A stretch of 64,000 bases of DNA from Nocardioides daejeonensis (GTDB taxonomy: Bacteria; Actinomycetota; Actinomycetes; Propionibacteriales; Nocardioidaceae): contig NZ_QHKZ01000002.1 of the NCBI RefSeq assembly GCF_003194585.1, forward strand, positions 248,001-312,000, written 5' to 3'. The position numbers and the translations under genes are program-made. Under the pieces are notes generated by a model that had not been told where the DNA came from, did not search any database, and was given only the letters and a program-made list of their open reading frames with translations. Positions within the stretch are counted from its first letter, which is position 1; each line of letters opens with the position of its first letter. This document shows positions 34,952-46,144 of the stretch, one piece after another.

Positions 34952-36546
34952 CCGGCCGCCTCCAACGCGGAGGCGACCTCGTCGACCCTCAGCCAGTCCG
35001 GGCCGAGGACCTTCATCACCTGAGGTGCGAACGCCGGTGACTCCGCGACCACGCGGCGTACCGGGCCGGCAGAGACGACCTCGCCCTCGGCCAGCACCAC
35101 CACGTCGTCGGCGACGCGGGCCACGAACTCGACATCATGAGTGGCAAGCAGCACGGCATGTCCGAGCTCGGCGAGCTCCGCGAGCACGGCGGCGAGCGCC
35201 GTCTTGGCCGCATAGTCGAGTCCGCGCGTGGGCTCGTCCAGCAGCAGCACCGGCGGACGGGCGGTCAGCACGATGGCCACGACGAGGGCCAGTCGCTGCC
35301 CCTCGGAGAGGTCGCGGGGATGGGTGGCCGGGTCGATCCCCGGTGCCATCCGCGCGAGCAGCCCAGCACATCGACCGGCGGGCGCGTCGGCGGACTGGTC
35401 GGCGGCAGCACACTCCTCGGCCACGGTCTCCAGATAGAGGAGGTCGGCAGCCGTCTGCGGCACCATTCCCGCGTGAGCCCGGCGCTGCTCGCGCTTCAGC
35501 TGATGCGGGTCGGCACCGCCCACCGCCAGCCGTCCGGAGGTTCGCGCCAGCCTGCCCTGCAGGGTCCACAGCAGCGTGGACTTGCCGGAGCCGTTGCGTC
35601 CCATCAGCGCGGTGACCCGCCCCGCGTGCAACGTCAGCGAGACACCGCGCAGCACAACCCGGCGACCGTGCGCAACCACGAGCTCAGCGGCCTCGACCTC
35701 GGTCGGGCCCGGGACTCGCTCCGGCGAGTGGGCCGGCCCGCGGTCGAGTGCGCTCCGCAGCGACGAGGTACGGCGACGCGCATCACGCACGCTCAACGGA
35801 AGCGGCTGCCACCCGGCCAGTCGCCCCAGCTCCACCAACGGCGGCGCGATCGGAGAATCGGCCAGCACCGCGGCCGGCTCATCGACCAGCACGGTCCCGT
35901 CGGACCGGAGCAGGCACATCCGGTCGGCGAACGGAACCACCCGCTCCAGGCGGTGCTCGGCGACGAGCACCGACAGCCCCAGATCGTGCACCAGCCGCGT
36001 GATGGTGGCCAGCACGTCCTCGGCCGCCGTGGGATCCAGCGCAGAGGTGGGCTCGTCGAGCACCAGCAGCCGCGGGTGCATCGTCAGCACCGCACCGATA
36101 GCGACCCGCTGCTGCTGGCCGCCCGAGAGGGTGCGCAGGTCGCGGTGGCGCAGGTCGGCGATGCCGAGCAGGTCAAGCGTCTCCTCGACACGGCGGCGCA
36201 TCGTCTCCGGCGGCAGGCCGAGTTGCTCCATGCCATAGGCGAGTTCCTCCTCCACGGTGTCGGTGACGAACCATGCCGCTGGGTTCTGGCCCACATAGCC
36301 GATGGCGTGTGCGCGCTCCCGGGCAGGCTGCTCGATCACGCTCACGCCGTCCAACAGCACGTCGCCGCGTAGGACACCCCCGGTGTAGCCGGGCACCAAA
36401 CCCGCGACGACGCCGAGCAGGGTGGACTTTCCGACCCCGGTAGGGCCGGCGAGCAGCATCAGCTCACCTTCGTCGATCCGCAGGTCGATGCCGCCGAGGA
36501 TGGTGCGGTCGTCGTAGCCGAACCGCACCTCGCGCAACTCGATCAC
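34948..36546 (-). CDS. ECF transporter ATPase with two fused ABC domains
   Basis: A 532-residue ATPase combining both A subunits of an energy-coupling factor module. Domain 1 has AGPTGVGKSTLL, TLSGGQQQRVAIG and LLVLDEPTSALDP. Domain 2 (from ~280) has MGRNGSGKSTLL, DLSEGQRLALVVA and VLLLDEPTRGLDY. The Q-helix-type segments near the switch (ATHDVEFVA) are typical. It powers the neighbouring T and S subunits. Start and stop overlap both neighbours by 4 bp (ATGA). It is expected to be controlled by the cobalamin riboswitch through the operon. Confidence 0.92.
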   Translation of the reverse strand: MIELREVRFGYDDRTILGGIDLRIDEGELMLLAGPTGVGKSTLLGVVAGLVPGYTGGVLRGDVLLDGVSVIEQPARERAHAIGYVGQNPAAWFVTDTVEEELAYGMEQLGLPPETMRRRVEETLDLLGIADLRHRDLRTLSGGQQQRVAIGAVLTMHPRLLVLDEPTSALDPTAAEDVLATITRLVHDLGLSVLVAEHRLERVVPFADRMCLLRSDGTVLVDEPAAVLADSPIAPPLVELGRLAGWQPLPLSVRDARRRTSSLRSALDRGPAHSPERVPGPTEVEAAELVVAHGRRVVLRGVSLTLHAGRVTALMGRNGSGKSTLLWTLQGRLARTSGRLAVGGADPHQLKREQRRAHAGMVPQTAADLLYLETVAEECAAADQSADAPAGRCAGLLARMAPGIDPATHPRDLSEGQRLALVVAIVLTARPPVLLLDEPTRGLDYAAKTALAAVLAELAELGHAVLLATHDVEFVARVADDVVVLAEGEVVSAGPVRRVVAESPAFAPQVMKVLGPDWLRVDEVASALEAAG

Positions 36547-37694
36547 GACCTCAGCCTCTCTTCTGCAACGTCCTCATCCGACTCGACCACACTCTCCAGC
36601 TCACGGGACTCCCGGGTCAGCGGCGGCGGCGCCGCGAGCAGCGGGACGAGTCCCAGCAGACAGGCGACCAACGCCGCGAGGCTGACCTGGGGCATCTCTG
36701 CGACGGGCGGATTGGCCACCTGCACCTGCTCCTGGGCGACCCACCAGGCGACCGCGCCGGAGGCCACGCCAGAAAGTGCGATCAGCACTTCGGGTGGCCG
36801 CCACCGGTCCGCGCGGTAGCGGCTCCGGACGACGCGGCGCCCGGCCAGCACGAAGCCCGCAAGGGCGACCGCGATGCCGGCTCCCATCATCGGCATCCCC
36901 AGCCACCAGGGCGACGTGCCGTCGAGGAAGCCGTAGACGCCCGCGCAGACGCCGAGCAACCCGGTCAGCATCACCGCGCCAGTGAGCCGTCGCTGTGCCG
37001 GTGGTGCAGCGCCGGGGCGCCCGTAGCCACGGGTATCCATGCCCGCCGCCAGCGCCAGCGAGCGCTCGAAGGCATCTTCCAGGACCGGCACCAGAAAGCG
37101 TCGAAGTCCGCGGATCCGGCCCGGCGGCCCGCCGCGCAGCTCCTGGGCGGCGCGAACCCGCTTGGCGCTGTCGGCCAACTGCGGCAGCACCGTCACGGCG
37201 ACCACGAGCGCAGTGCCGATCTCGTAGAGCGCCGGAGGCAGGGACTTCATCAGCCGCTTGGGGTTGGCCAACGCGTTGGCCGCCCCGACGGCGACCACGA
37301 TCATGCCCAGCCGCATCCCGTCGTACAACCCGGCCAACAGTGCCTCACGGGTCACCGGGCCGAGCAGGCTGATGCCCGCCGCCCAGTCCGGGAGCGGGAT
37401 CTCCGGGAGATCGAGCAGGACGTGGCCGGCCGTTCCGCTGCCGAGTACCACTCGGAAGAGCGTCCGGGTGATCACGATGACCACGCCCAGCGCCAGGTAG
37501 AAACGGAACGCCCGCGCCCACACTCCATCACCCCGGCACGCCATGACCACGGCGCAGACCACAGCGCCCAGCAGCAACAACAGCAGCGGGTTGGTCGTGA
37601 ACGTCGCCGCCGCGGCCAGCCCGATCGCCCACGCCCACCACGCGCCGGGATGGAGCTCTCGAGCCAGCCGTGGGCGCGCGACGCCCGCGCTCAC
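36543..37694 (-). CDS. ECF transporter T component
   Basis: A 383-residue transmembrane coupling subunit. The N-terminal helices (WWAWAIGLAAAATFTTNPLLLLLLGAVV) are followed by RTLFRVVL and the cytoplasmic coupling helices with the characteristic Ala-x-x-Arg patterns: AQELRGG and AAGMDTRGYGR. It is longer than usual, with extra C-terminal helices (VLIALSGVASGAVAWWVA, SLAALVACLLGLVPLLAA) and an acidic end. The start is GTG 37694, overlapping the previous stop as GTGA, and the upstream gene supplies coupled ribosomes. Confidence 0.88.
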   Translation of the reverse strand: MSAGVARPRLARELHPGAWWAWAIGLAAAATFTTNPLLLLLLGAVVCAVVMACRGDGVWARAFRFYLALGVVIVITRTLFRVVLGSGTAGHVLLDLPEIPLPDWAAGISLLGPVTREALLAGLYDGMRLGMIVVAVGAANALANPKRLMKSLPPALYEIGTALVVAVTVLPQLADSAKRVRAAQELRGGPPGRIRGLRRFLVPVLEDAFERSLALAAGMDTRGYGRPGAAPPAQRRLTGAVMLTGLLGVCAGVYGFLDGTSPWWLGMPMMGAGIAVALAGFVLAGRRVVRSRYRADRWRPPEVLIALSGVASGAVAWWVAQEQVQVANPPVAEMPQVSLAALVACLLGLVPLLAAPPPLTRESRELESVVESDEDVAEERLRS

Positions 37695-38566
37695 CCTGCC
37701 CTGCGCCGTACGGCGACCGCACCACCCGCCGCACCGACCAGCACGACCGCGACGATCGGGATCCACAGCGGAAGTCCGTCGTCGCCGCCGTCGGCACCGT
37801 CGACGGTCCCACCCTCCGGCGGACCATCGGTGATCTCGTCGACCGTCGGTACGTCGCTGCTCGTGTCGTCGCTGGGTGCGGCGGAGCCCGACGGCTCACC
37901 CGAGGCGCTCTCCTCCGACGACGACTCCGTCGGCTCGGCCGACGTCGTGGACTCCGTGGGGGTTGCGGTCGACTCAGCCGCCGAAGGCGCGGTGGTGGAG
38001 GGCTTCGCCGGCTGTTGCGAGGCGCTCTTGGTCGGCTTCGGCGTCGGCTTCTTCGTCGGCTGCGGGGCCGGCGTGCTGCGCTTGGGTGTGACCCCCGGCG
38101 GCTTCGCGTTGCCGCTTCCCTCGTGCCAGGCGAAGGCCACGTAGCTGCCTTCGGGGACCCGGAGCTGCGTGACACCCCGGGTCGCGTAGGTCCACGTTCC
38201 GCTGGTGGGGCCGGCGTACCAGAGGGACCAGTACGCGTCGGCCGGCGGCGCGGAGGTGCAGGAGGCGTCAGCCGGCACCCCGGCGACCCGGCACACCATG
38301 CCGACCCCGGGACCGCGGTCGACGTAGCTGATCGCGAACCCGGCCTGGGTGAAGGCAGTGCTGGCGGTGCCGCCACCCGCACCGGAGGCGCATCCGGCCT
38401 GGATGCCTCCCTTGTCGCCGTAGTCGACGACGACCGTCACACCGGTGTTACCGGTGCAAGCGGCTGCTGCAGCTGGATGGCCGAACGAGCCGGGCAGTAC
38501 GGCACCCACCGCCGCGGTCAGCAGGACCGCGGCGGTGGAGCCGAGCAGGCGACGGATCCGACTCAT
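37691..38566 (-). CDS. Secreted, membrane-anchored SCO2322/DUF4430-like protein
   Basis: A 291-residue exported protein: signal peptide (STAAVLLTAAVGAVLPGSFGHPAAA), a ~120-residue beta-rich domain, a long Ser/Thr/Pro/Glu-rich stalk (~155-250) and a C-terminal membrane helix (LPLWIPIVAVVLVGAAGGAVAV) with an Arg-rich stop. The domain has four Cys (CTGNTG, QAGC, VCRVAG, SCTSA), consistent with two disulfides, and ends YWSLWYAGPTSGTWTYATRGVTQLRVPEGSYVAFAWHEG in outline. The pattern (aromatic W-x-x-W strand, then P-G-S-Y) is like DUF4430, the beta-domain of transcobalamin. It is the second gene of the riboswitch operon. The assignment comes from memory of the motif and should be tested by profile search. 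Confidence 0.7.
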   Translation of the reverse strand: MSRIRRLLGSTAAVLLTAAVGAVLPGSFGHPAAAAACTGNTGVTVVVDYGDKGGIQAGCASGAGGGTASTAFTQAGFAISYVDRGPGVGMVCRVAGVPADASCTSAPPADAYWSLWYAGPTSGTWTYATRGVTQLRVPEGSYVAFAWHEGSGNAKPPGVTPKRSTPAPQPTKKPTPKPTKSASQQPAKPSTTAPSAAESTATPTESTTSAEPTESSSEESASGEPSGSAAPSDDTSSDVPTVDEITDGPPEGGTVDGADGGDDGLPLWIPIVAVVLVGAAGGAVAVRRRAG

Positions 38567-40176
38567 CGCACCCGGAAGGTCGTCGCACCCTTGCGGTTGG
38601 CGAACTGACCGGTCGCCTGGAGCTTGACCTTGCCGGCCTTCTTCGGAGCCTTCACCTTGGCCTTGAAGGTTCCCTTGGCGTTGGCAGTGCCCTTGGCGAC
38701 AGCCTTCTTGCCCAGCTTCAGCTTGACCTTCTCGCCTGCGGCGAGGCCGGTGACCGTGACCTTGTTCTTCTTGCCCTTCTTGACGGCCGCCTTCGCCGCC
38801 TTGACCTTGAGCTTCGCCTTGCCGAGCACGGAGACGGTGGTCTCGGCGCTGTCATCGGCCGTGACCAGCGTCAGGGTGCGGACGCCGGTGCTGGCGGGCA
38901 GCGTCACCGTTGCCGTGCCGGGGCCCGTCGCGGTCACCGCGGCCTTGCCTCCGACCACGCAGACCCGCTCCCCGGCGGCCACGCCGGTCAGCGTGACCGC
39001 GGTGCGCGAGCCGCCGGCGAGATAGCCGTTCTTGCCCTGCACGCCGAGGGTGCCCTCGGCCGCGGGGGCCAGCGTCAGCAGCGGCAGCGCCTGCGCGGCG
39101 GAGCGGACGTAGATGCCACGCTCAAGGTCGCCGATGCCGTCCTGGGCGGCAGCGGTCAGGTCGTCGTCGTTGTAGGCGATCGCTCCGGCCTCGGCGCCCG
39201 TGCCGGGCTCGCAGGCGTCGATCCCGGTGAGCTGGTGCGCGCGCACCCAGATCGCGGCGCGGGTCGCCGCCTCGTCCTCACCCAACTCCGCGAGGACGCT
39301 GCCGGCCAGACCCGTCGAGTTGGCATTGGCGCCCTCGGTAGTGGCGCCTCCGCCGAACGAACCGTCGGTCTTCTGCAGATCCAGCAGGTAGTCGGTTCCC
39401 TCCTCGATCGCCGCGACCACGTCGGGGTCGGAGCTGTCGAGGGAGTCCAGCGCCTTGAGGGCGCCGGAGGTGGCGTCGGTGGTCGCTTCGGCGGGGTCGG
39501 TGCAGCCCGCGTCCTGGCTGTTGAAGTTGAGCCGGAAGCCCCCGTTGTCACACTGCTGGAGCAACAGGAAGTCGGTCACCGCGGCGGTGGCGGTGGAGTC
39601 GGTCGCACCAAGCCCGCGTACGGCGAAGCTCTGGCCGACCACGTTGGCGTAGTCACCGTAGGAGCTGTCGTCCGCGATCCTGCCGCTCGCGGTCACCCGG
39701 GCCTCGAGGGCCGCTACCAGGTCGACGCCGCCGAAGTCGCGGGGGTCTGCGCCGAGCTCGGTGGCCGCGGTCAGGGTCTTGGCGGTAGCGCCGGCGTAGT
39801 GGCCCACCTGGACGAAGTCGAACGGCTCGGTGAACCCGTACTCGTCGCCCTGGATGTAGCGGCCCGCTGCGACCTCGGCTGCCACCGCGTCACGGATCTC
39901 GGTGACTGTCGCGTCCTGGCCGCCCGCTGCCTTCAGCGCAAGCGCGACGTCGATCGACAGGCCCTGGTCGACGAACTCGGAGACCTGGCCGTTGAACTCG
40001 CTCTTGACGGTCACCAGACCGTCGACCGGCTGGGCGGCCAACCAGGTGGCCCCCAAGGCTGCGGGCCGGGCGTCGGTGGCCGCGTGCGCGGCGGTGATCG
40101 GAAGCGCCAGCGTCAGCCCGGCGGCGAGCGCGCCTGCTCCGGCGAGGGCGACTGCGCGACGTACCTGCGTCGTCAA
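38563..40176 (-). CDS. Secreted alpha/alpha-toroid protein with prenyltransferase/squalene-cyclase-type repeats
   Basis: A 537-residue exported protein. The signal peptide (AVALAGAGALAAGLTLALP...AHA) is followed by ~300 residues of helical hairpins with LxxQxxDGGF-like repeats (FLLLQQCDNGGFRLNF, YLLDLQKTDGSFGGG), typical of the terpenoid-cyclase/transcobalamin alpha6-alpha6 barrel. The C-terminus has Ig-like strands and a Lys-rich region (KVKAAKAAVKKGKKNKVTV) that may hold it to the wall. The start is TTG 40176, 8 nt after GGAAGG. It is the first gene after the cobalamin riboswitch and overlaps the DUF4430-like gene by 4 bp. There are no catalytic DxDD motifs, so binding rather than catalysis is likely. 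Confidence 0.78.
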   Translation of the reverse strand: MTTQVRRAVALAGAGALAAGLTLALPITAAHAATDARPAALGATWLAAQPVDGLVTVKSEFNGQVSEFVDQGLSIDVALALKAAGGQDATVTEIRDAVAAEVAAGRYIQGDEYGFTEPFDFVQVGHYAGATAKTLTAATELGADPRDFGGVDLVAALEARVTASGRIADDSSYGDYANVVGQSFAVRGLGATDSTATAAVTDFLLLQQCDNGGFRLNFNSQDAGCTDPAEATTDATSGALKALDSLDSSDPDVVAAIEEGTDYLLDLQKTDGSFGGGATTEGANANSTGLAGSVLAELGEDEAATRAAIWVRAHQLTGIDACEPGTGAEAGAIAYNDDDLTAAAQDGIGDLERGIYVRSAAQALPLLTLAPAAEGTLGVQGKNGYLAGGSRTAVTLTGVAAGERVCVVGGKAAVTATGPGTATVTLPASTGVRTLTLVTADDSAETTVSVLGKAKLKVKAAKAAVKKGKKNKVTVTGLAAGEKVKLKLGKKAVAKGTANAKGTFKAKVKAPKKAGKVKLQATGQFANRKGATTFRVR

Positions 40177-40254
40177 GGTGTGTCCTTCCCGCTGCGATGA
40201 ACGGGAGGGTTCGAGGCCCCTGCCCGCTGCACTCCACGACAGCGTTCGTCTAGG

Positions 40255-40353
40255 CGTCGCGAGGCAGGTGCTCCGGCTGTCCCCCCGACGAGCAGGAGGG
40301 TCACGGTTGCGGGTCAGCGCCGGAGTCTCACCGGCTTCCCCCACCAGACGACG
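40255..40353 (-). ncRNA. Cobalamin (AdoCbl-type) riboswitch
   Basis: Minus-strand RNA upstream of the ECF operon. It contains the conserved core GGGAAGCCGGTGAGACTCCG, then the GCGCTGACCCGCAACCGT segment (B12-box region) and AGCCGGAGCACCTGCC near the 3' end, each in the right order. P1 closes with CGTCG (from 40353) and CGACG (to 40255). About 75 nt separate it from the RBS of the first gene, enough for an expression platform. It is expected to shut down the operon when cobalamin is plentiful, as these switches do for B12 uptake genes. Confidence 0.92.
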
Positions 40354-40448
40354 TAGTCATCGAATTGTGTGCGCCGACCGTGCCGGCCGGCACCCCACGG
40401 TACCCCGGTTCGGACGGTCCCACCGAAACCGCCCGCTCACGGGACGCA

Positions 40449-40485
40449 CCGAGGTGCGGCGCCTTATGCAGGGGCCGCACCTCGG
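40449..40485 (-). terminator. Terminator after gatB
   Basis: A perfect 12-bp stem (CCGAGGTGCGGC, 40449-40460, and complement at 40474-40485) with a 13-nt loop, 28 nt past the gatB stop. The remaining sequence between it and the riboswitch holds no gene. Confidence 0.75.
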
Positions 40486-40513
40486 CAACGTCACCGTGGT
40501 CGCTGTGCGATGG

Positions 40514-42025
40514 TCAGGCGAGCTTCTCCAGCACGAGCTCGCGGACCCGGCCGGCGTCGGCCTGGCCACGCATCTCCTTCATCACGGCACCGATGAGGGC
40601 GCCTGCTGCGGCGACCTTGCCGTCGCGGATCTTGTCGGCGATGTCGGGATTCTCAGCGATGGCCTTGTCGACCGCGGCCGAGAGCGCACCATCGTCGGAG
40701 ACGATCTCCAGGCCGCGAGCCGCCACGATCTCCTCGGGCGTGCCCTCGCCGGCAAGCAGACCGTCGAAGACCTGGCGGGCCAGTTTGTCGTTGATCGTGC
40801 CACCCTCGACAAGCCTCTGCACCGCAGCGACCTGCGCAGGCGAGACGCCGAGCTCGGCGACGTCGACGCCGGTCTCGTTGGCTCGGCGGGCCAGCTCGGT
40901 CAGCCACCACTTGCGGGCCGCCTGCGGTGCGCTGCCTTCGGCGATGGTCTGCTCCACGAGGTCGAACGCACCCGCACCGACGGTGTCGCGCATCTCCAGG
41001 TCGGAGAAGCCCCACTCGGCCTGCAGACGTGCCCGACGCACCCACGGCAGCTCGGGCAGCGTGCCGCGCAGCTCCTCCACCCACTCCCGCGACGGCGCCA
41101 CCGGCACCAGGTCAGGCTCCGGGAAGTAGCGGTAGTCCTCGGCGTCCGACTTCTCGCGGCCGCTGGTGGTGACACCCGTGTCCTCGTGCCAGTGCCGGGT
41201 CTCCTGCAGCACCTTCCCGCCCGCATCGAGGACGGAGGCGTGGCGCTGCATCTCGTAGCGCACCGCGCGCTCGACCGAACGCAGCGAGTTGACGTTCTTC
41301 GTCTCGCTGCGGGTGCCCAGCACGACCTCCCCGGCGGTCGAGCCCGCCGGGGCCTTCGGTGCCAGCGACAGGTTGACGTCGGCCCGGATCGAGCCCTGGT
41401 CCATCCGCGCGTCGGAGACACCCAGGGCGACGATCAGCTCGCGCAGGGCGGCGACGTAGGCCTTGGCGACCTCCGGTGCCCGCTCCCCTGCGCCGAGGAT
41501 CGGCTTGGTGACAATCTCGATCAGGGGGATCCCGGCCCGGTTGTAGTCGATGAGCGAGTAGTCCGCGCCCTGGATCCGGCCGGTCGCACCGCCCACGTGG
41601 GTGGCCTTGCCGGTGTCCTCCTCCATGTGCGCGCGCTCGATCTCGACCCGGAACGTGTCACCGTCGACGTCCACGTCCAGGTAGCCCTCGAAGGCGATCG
41701 GCTCGTCGTACTGCGACGTCTGGAAGTTCTTCGGCATGTCGGGGTAGAAGTAGTTCTTCCGCGCGAACCGGCACCACTCGGCGATCTCGCAGTTGAGCGC
41801 GAGACCGATCCTGATCGCCGCCTCGACGCCCTTGGCGTTGACCACGGGCATCGCTCCGGGCAGGCCGAGGCAGGTCGGGCATACCTGGGTGTTGGGCTCG
41901 GCTCCGAAGGCGGTCGGGCAGCCGCAGAACATCTTGGAGTTGGTGTTGAGCTCGACATGCACCTCCAGACCCATGGCCGGGTCGTAGGAGGCAAGCACCT
42001 CGTCGAAGCTGGGCAGCGCGCTCAT
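40514..42025 (-). CDS. gatB: Aspartyl/glutamyl-tRNA amidotransferase subunit B
   Basis: A 503-residue subunit that phosphorylates and amidates Glu-tRNA(Gln) and/or Asp-tRNA(Asn) using ammonia from GatA. The signature [19 protein letters not shown]...CLGLPG opens the cradle domain, including zinc-type cysteines; [22 protein letters not shown] and [12 protein letters not shown] follow. The C-terminal YqeY/tail domain ([19 protein letters not shown] ... [16 protein letters not shown]) binds tRNA. The ATG at 42025 overlaps the gatA stop (ATGA). Third gene of gatCAB. Confidence 0.96.
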   Translation of the reverse strand: MSALPSFDEVLASYDPAMGLEVHVELNTNSKMFCGCPTAFGAEPNTQVCPTCLGLPGAMPVVNAKGVEAAIRIGLALNCEIAEWCRFARKNYFYPDMPKNFQTSQYDEPIAFEGYLDVDVDGDTFRVEIERAHMEEDTGKATHVGGATGRIQGADYSLIDYNRAGIPLIEIVTKPILGAGERAPEVAKAYVAALRELIVALGVSDARMDQGSIRADVNLSLAPKAPAGSTAGEVVLGTRSETKNVNSLRSVERAVRYEMQRHASVLDAGGKVLQETRHWHEDTGVTTSGREKSDAEDYRYFPEPDLVPVAPSREWVEELRGTLPELPWVRRARLQAEWGFSDLEMRDTVGAGAFDLVEQTIAEGSAPQAARKWWLTELARRANETGVDVAELGVSPAQVAAVQRLVEGGTINDKLARQVFDGLLAGEGTPEEIVAARGLEIVSDDGALSAAVDKAIAENPDIADKIRDGKVAAAGALIGAVMKEMRGQADAGRVRELVLEKLA

Positions 42026-43590
42026 CGGGCGGCTCCTTCGGTCGCGGCGGACTCGAGCGAGGCGAGTGTCGGGTTCTGGGCCAGCAGCGGACCGCCCCAC
42101 TTCTTCTCCAGCAGCGCCTCCAGCGCGCCGCCGACGCGGTAGAGCCGCGCGTCCTCGGTAGCGGGCGCGAGGATCTGGAAGCCGACGGGCAGGCCGTCCT
42201 CATCGGCCAGTCCGGCCGGCAGCGACATCCCGGGGACGCCGGCCAGGTTGGCCGGGATGGTGGCGAGGTCGTTGAGGTACATCGCCAGCGGGTCGTCGAG
42301 CTTCTCGCCCAGCTTGAACGCCGTGGTCGGCGCGGTCGGCGAGACCAGCACGTCGACCGACGCGAAGGCGGCCTCGAAGTCGCGGGAGATCAGCGTCCGC
42401 ACCTTCTGGGCCTGGCCGTAGTAGGCGTCGTAGTAGCCGCTCGAGAGCGCATAGGTGCCGAGGATGATGCGGCGCTTCACCTCGTCGCCGAAGCCGGCGT
42501 CGCGGCTGGCTCGCATCACCTCCTCGGCACTCGGCGCGTCGACGCCCTCGGGCAGGACCCTCAGGCCGTAGCGCATCGCGTCGAACTTCGCGAGGTTGGA
42601 GGACGCCTCGCACGGCATCACCAGGTAGTAGGTGGCGAGCGCGTGCACGAAGCTCGGGCACGAGACCTCGACGACCTCGGCGCCCGCGCCGACCAGCAGC
42701 TCGACCGCCTCGTTGAAGCGCGCCAGGACGCCGGGCTGGTAGCCCTCGCCCGCCAGCTCCTGGATGACACCGACCTTGAGACCGGAGAGGTCACCGAGCG
42801 CGCCTTCCCGCGCAGCCGCAGCCAGCGCGGGCACCGGGGCGTCGATGCTGGTGGAGTCGAGCGGATCGTGCCCGCCGACCAGCTCGTGGAGCAGCGCCGC
42901 GTCGAGTACGGTGCGCGTGACCGGGCCGACCTGATCGAGCGAGTTCGCCATGGCCACGAGGCCGTAGCGGGAGAGAGCACCGTAGGTCGGCTTCACGCCG
43001 ACCGTGCCGGTCACCGCGCCGGGCTGGCGGATCGAGCCACCGGTGTCGGTGCCGAGCGCCAGCGGCGCCTCGTACGCCGCCACTGCGGCCGCTGAGCCAC
43101 CGCCGGAGCCGCCGGGGATCCGGTCGAGGGCCCACGGGTTGCGGGTCGGCCCGTAGGCGGAGTGCTCGGTGGAGGAGCCCATCGCGAACTCGTCCATGTT
43201 GGTCTTGCCCAGGATCGGCAGGCCTGCCGCCTTGAGCTTGCGCACGACAGTGGCGTCGTACGGCGGCACCCAGCCCTCGAGAATCTTCGACCCGCAGGTG
43301 GTCGGCAGTCCCGTGGTGGTGAGCACGTCCTTGACGGCGACCGGGACACCGTCGAGCTCGCTCAGCGGCTCTCCCGCGGCCCGGCGGGCGTCGGAAGCGG
43401 CGGCCTCGGCCAGCGCTCCTTCGGTATCGACGTGCAGGAAGGCGTGCACGCCCGCCTCGGCGTTGCCGTCGACGGCCGCGATCCGGTCGAGGTGTGCCTG
43501 CGTCAGCTCCACCGAAGTCACCTCACCGGCAGCCAGTGCCGCGGCCAGCTCCGCCGCGCTCTTGGTCAGCCATGCGCTCTGCGTGCTCAC
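42022..43590 (-). CDS. gatA: Aspartyl/glutamyl-tRNA amidotransferase subunit A
   Basis: A 522-residue amidase-signature enzyme that hydrolyses glutamine and channels ammonia to GatB. The Ser-cisSer-Lys triad is in [19 protein letters not shown] (Lys), [21 protein letters not shown] and [13 protein letters not shown] (Ser residues). Length and layout are standard. It overlaps gatC upstream and gatB downstream by 4 bp each, so subunits should be made in step. Confidence 0.96.
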   Translation of the reverse strand: MSTQSAWLTKSAAELAAALAAGEVTSVELTQAHLDRIAAVDGNAEAGVHAFLHVDTEGALAEAAASDARRAAGEPLSELDGVPVAVKDVLTTTGLPTTCGSKILEGWVPPYDATVVRKLKAAGLPILGKTNMDEFAMGSSTEHSAYGPTRNPWALDRIPGGSGGGSAAAVAAYEAPLALGTDTGGSIRQPGAVTGTVGVKPTYGALSRYGLVAMANSLDQVGPVTRTVLDAALLHELVGGHDPLDSTSIDAPVPALAAAAREGALGDLSGLKVGVIQELAGEGYQPGVLARFNEAVELLVGAGAEVVEVSCPSFVHALATYYLVMPCEASSNLAKFDAMRYGLRVLPEGVDAPSAEEVMRASRDAGFGDEVKRRIILGTYALSSGYYDAYYGQAQKVRTLISRDFEAAFASVDVLVSPTAPTTAFKLGEKLDDPLAMYLNDLATIPANLAGVPGMSLPAGLADEDGLPVGFQILAPATEDARLYRVGGALEALLEKKWGGPLLAQNPTLASLESAATEGAAR

Positions 43591-43916
43591 TGCTCGTCTC
43601 CCAGGATCCTCGGCACCATGAACCGCTGTTGCTCGCTCTGCGGCGCCATCGCCAGCGCCTGCTCCGCGTTGAGGCCCGGCACCGCGACGTCGTCGCGAAA
43701 GACGTTGGTCAGGGGCATCGGGTGCGAGGTCGGCGGTACGTCGTCACCCGCGACCGCGCTGATCGAACGCACGGAGTCGAGGATGACGGACAGCTGCGGG
43801 GCAAGGTGGTCGAGCTCAGCGTCGGAGAGATCGATCCGCGCCAGGTTGGCCAGGTGGGCCACCTCGTCGCGGGTGATCTGCGCCGACGCCTCGGCGTTCT
43901 CAGGCGTTTCGGGCAT
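43587..43916 (-). CDS. gatC: Aspartyl/glutamyl-tRNA amidotransferase subunit C
   Basis: A 109-residue subunit that links GatA and GatB. The N-terminal helix [25 protein letters not shown] is the family hallmark, followed by the extended C-terminal arm [18 protein letters not shown]. The start at ATG 43916 is preceded by TAGGAT (43929-43924) and exactly 7 nt, predicting a leaderless operon mRNA. First gene of gatCAB, divergent from ligA with 100 bp between starts. Confidence 0.94.
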   Translation of the reverse strand: MPETPENAEASAQITRDEVAHLANLARIDLSDAELDHLAPQLSVILDSVRSISAVAGDDVPPTSHPMPLTNVFRDDVAVPGLNAEQALAMAPQSEQQRFMVPRILGDEQ

Positions 43917-43923
43917 GGAGTGA

Positions 43924-46128
<2,205 letters not shown>

Positions 46129-46144
46129 CTCCCCGCCGGAGGGC

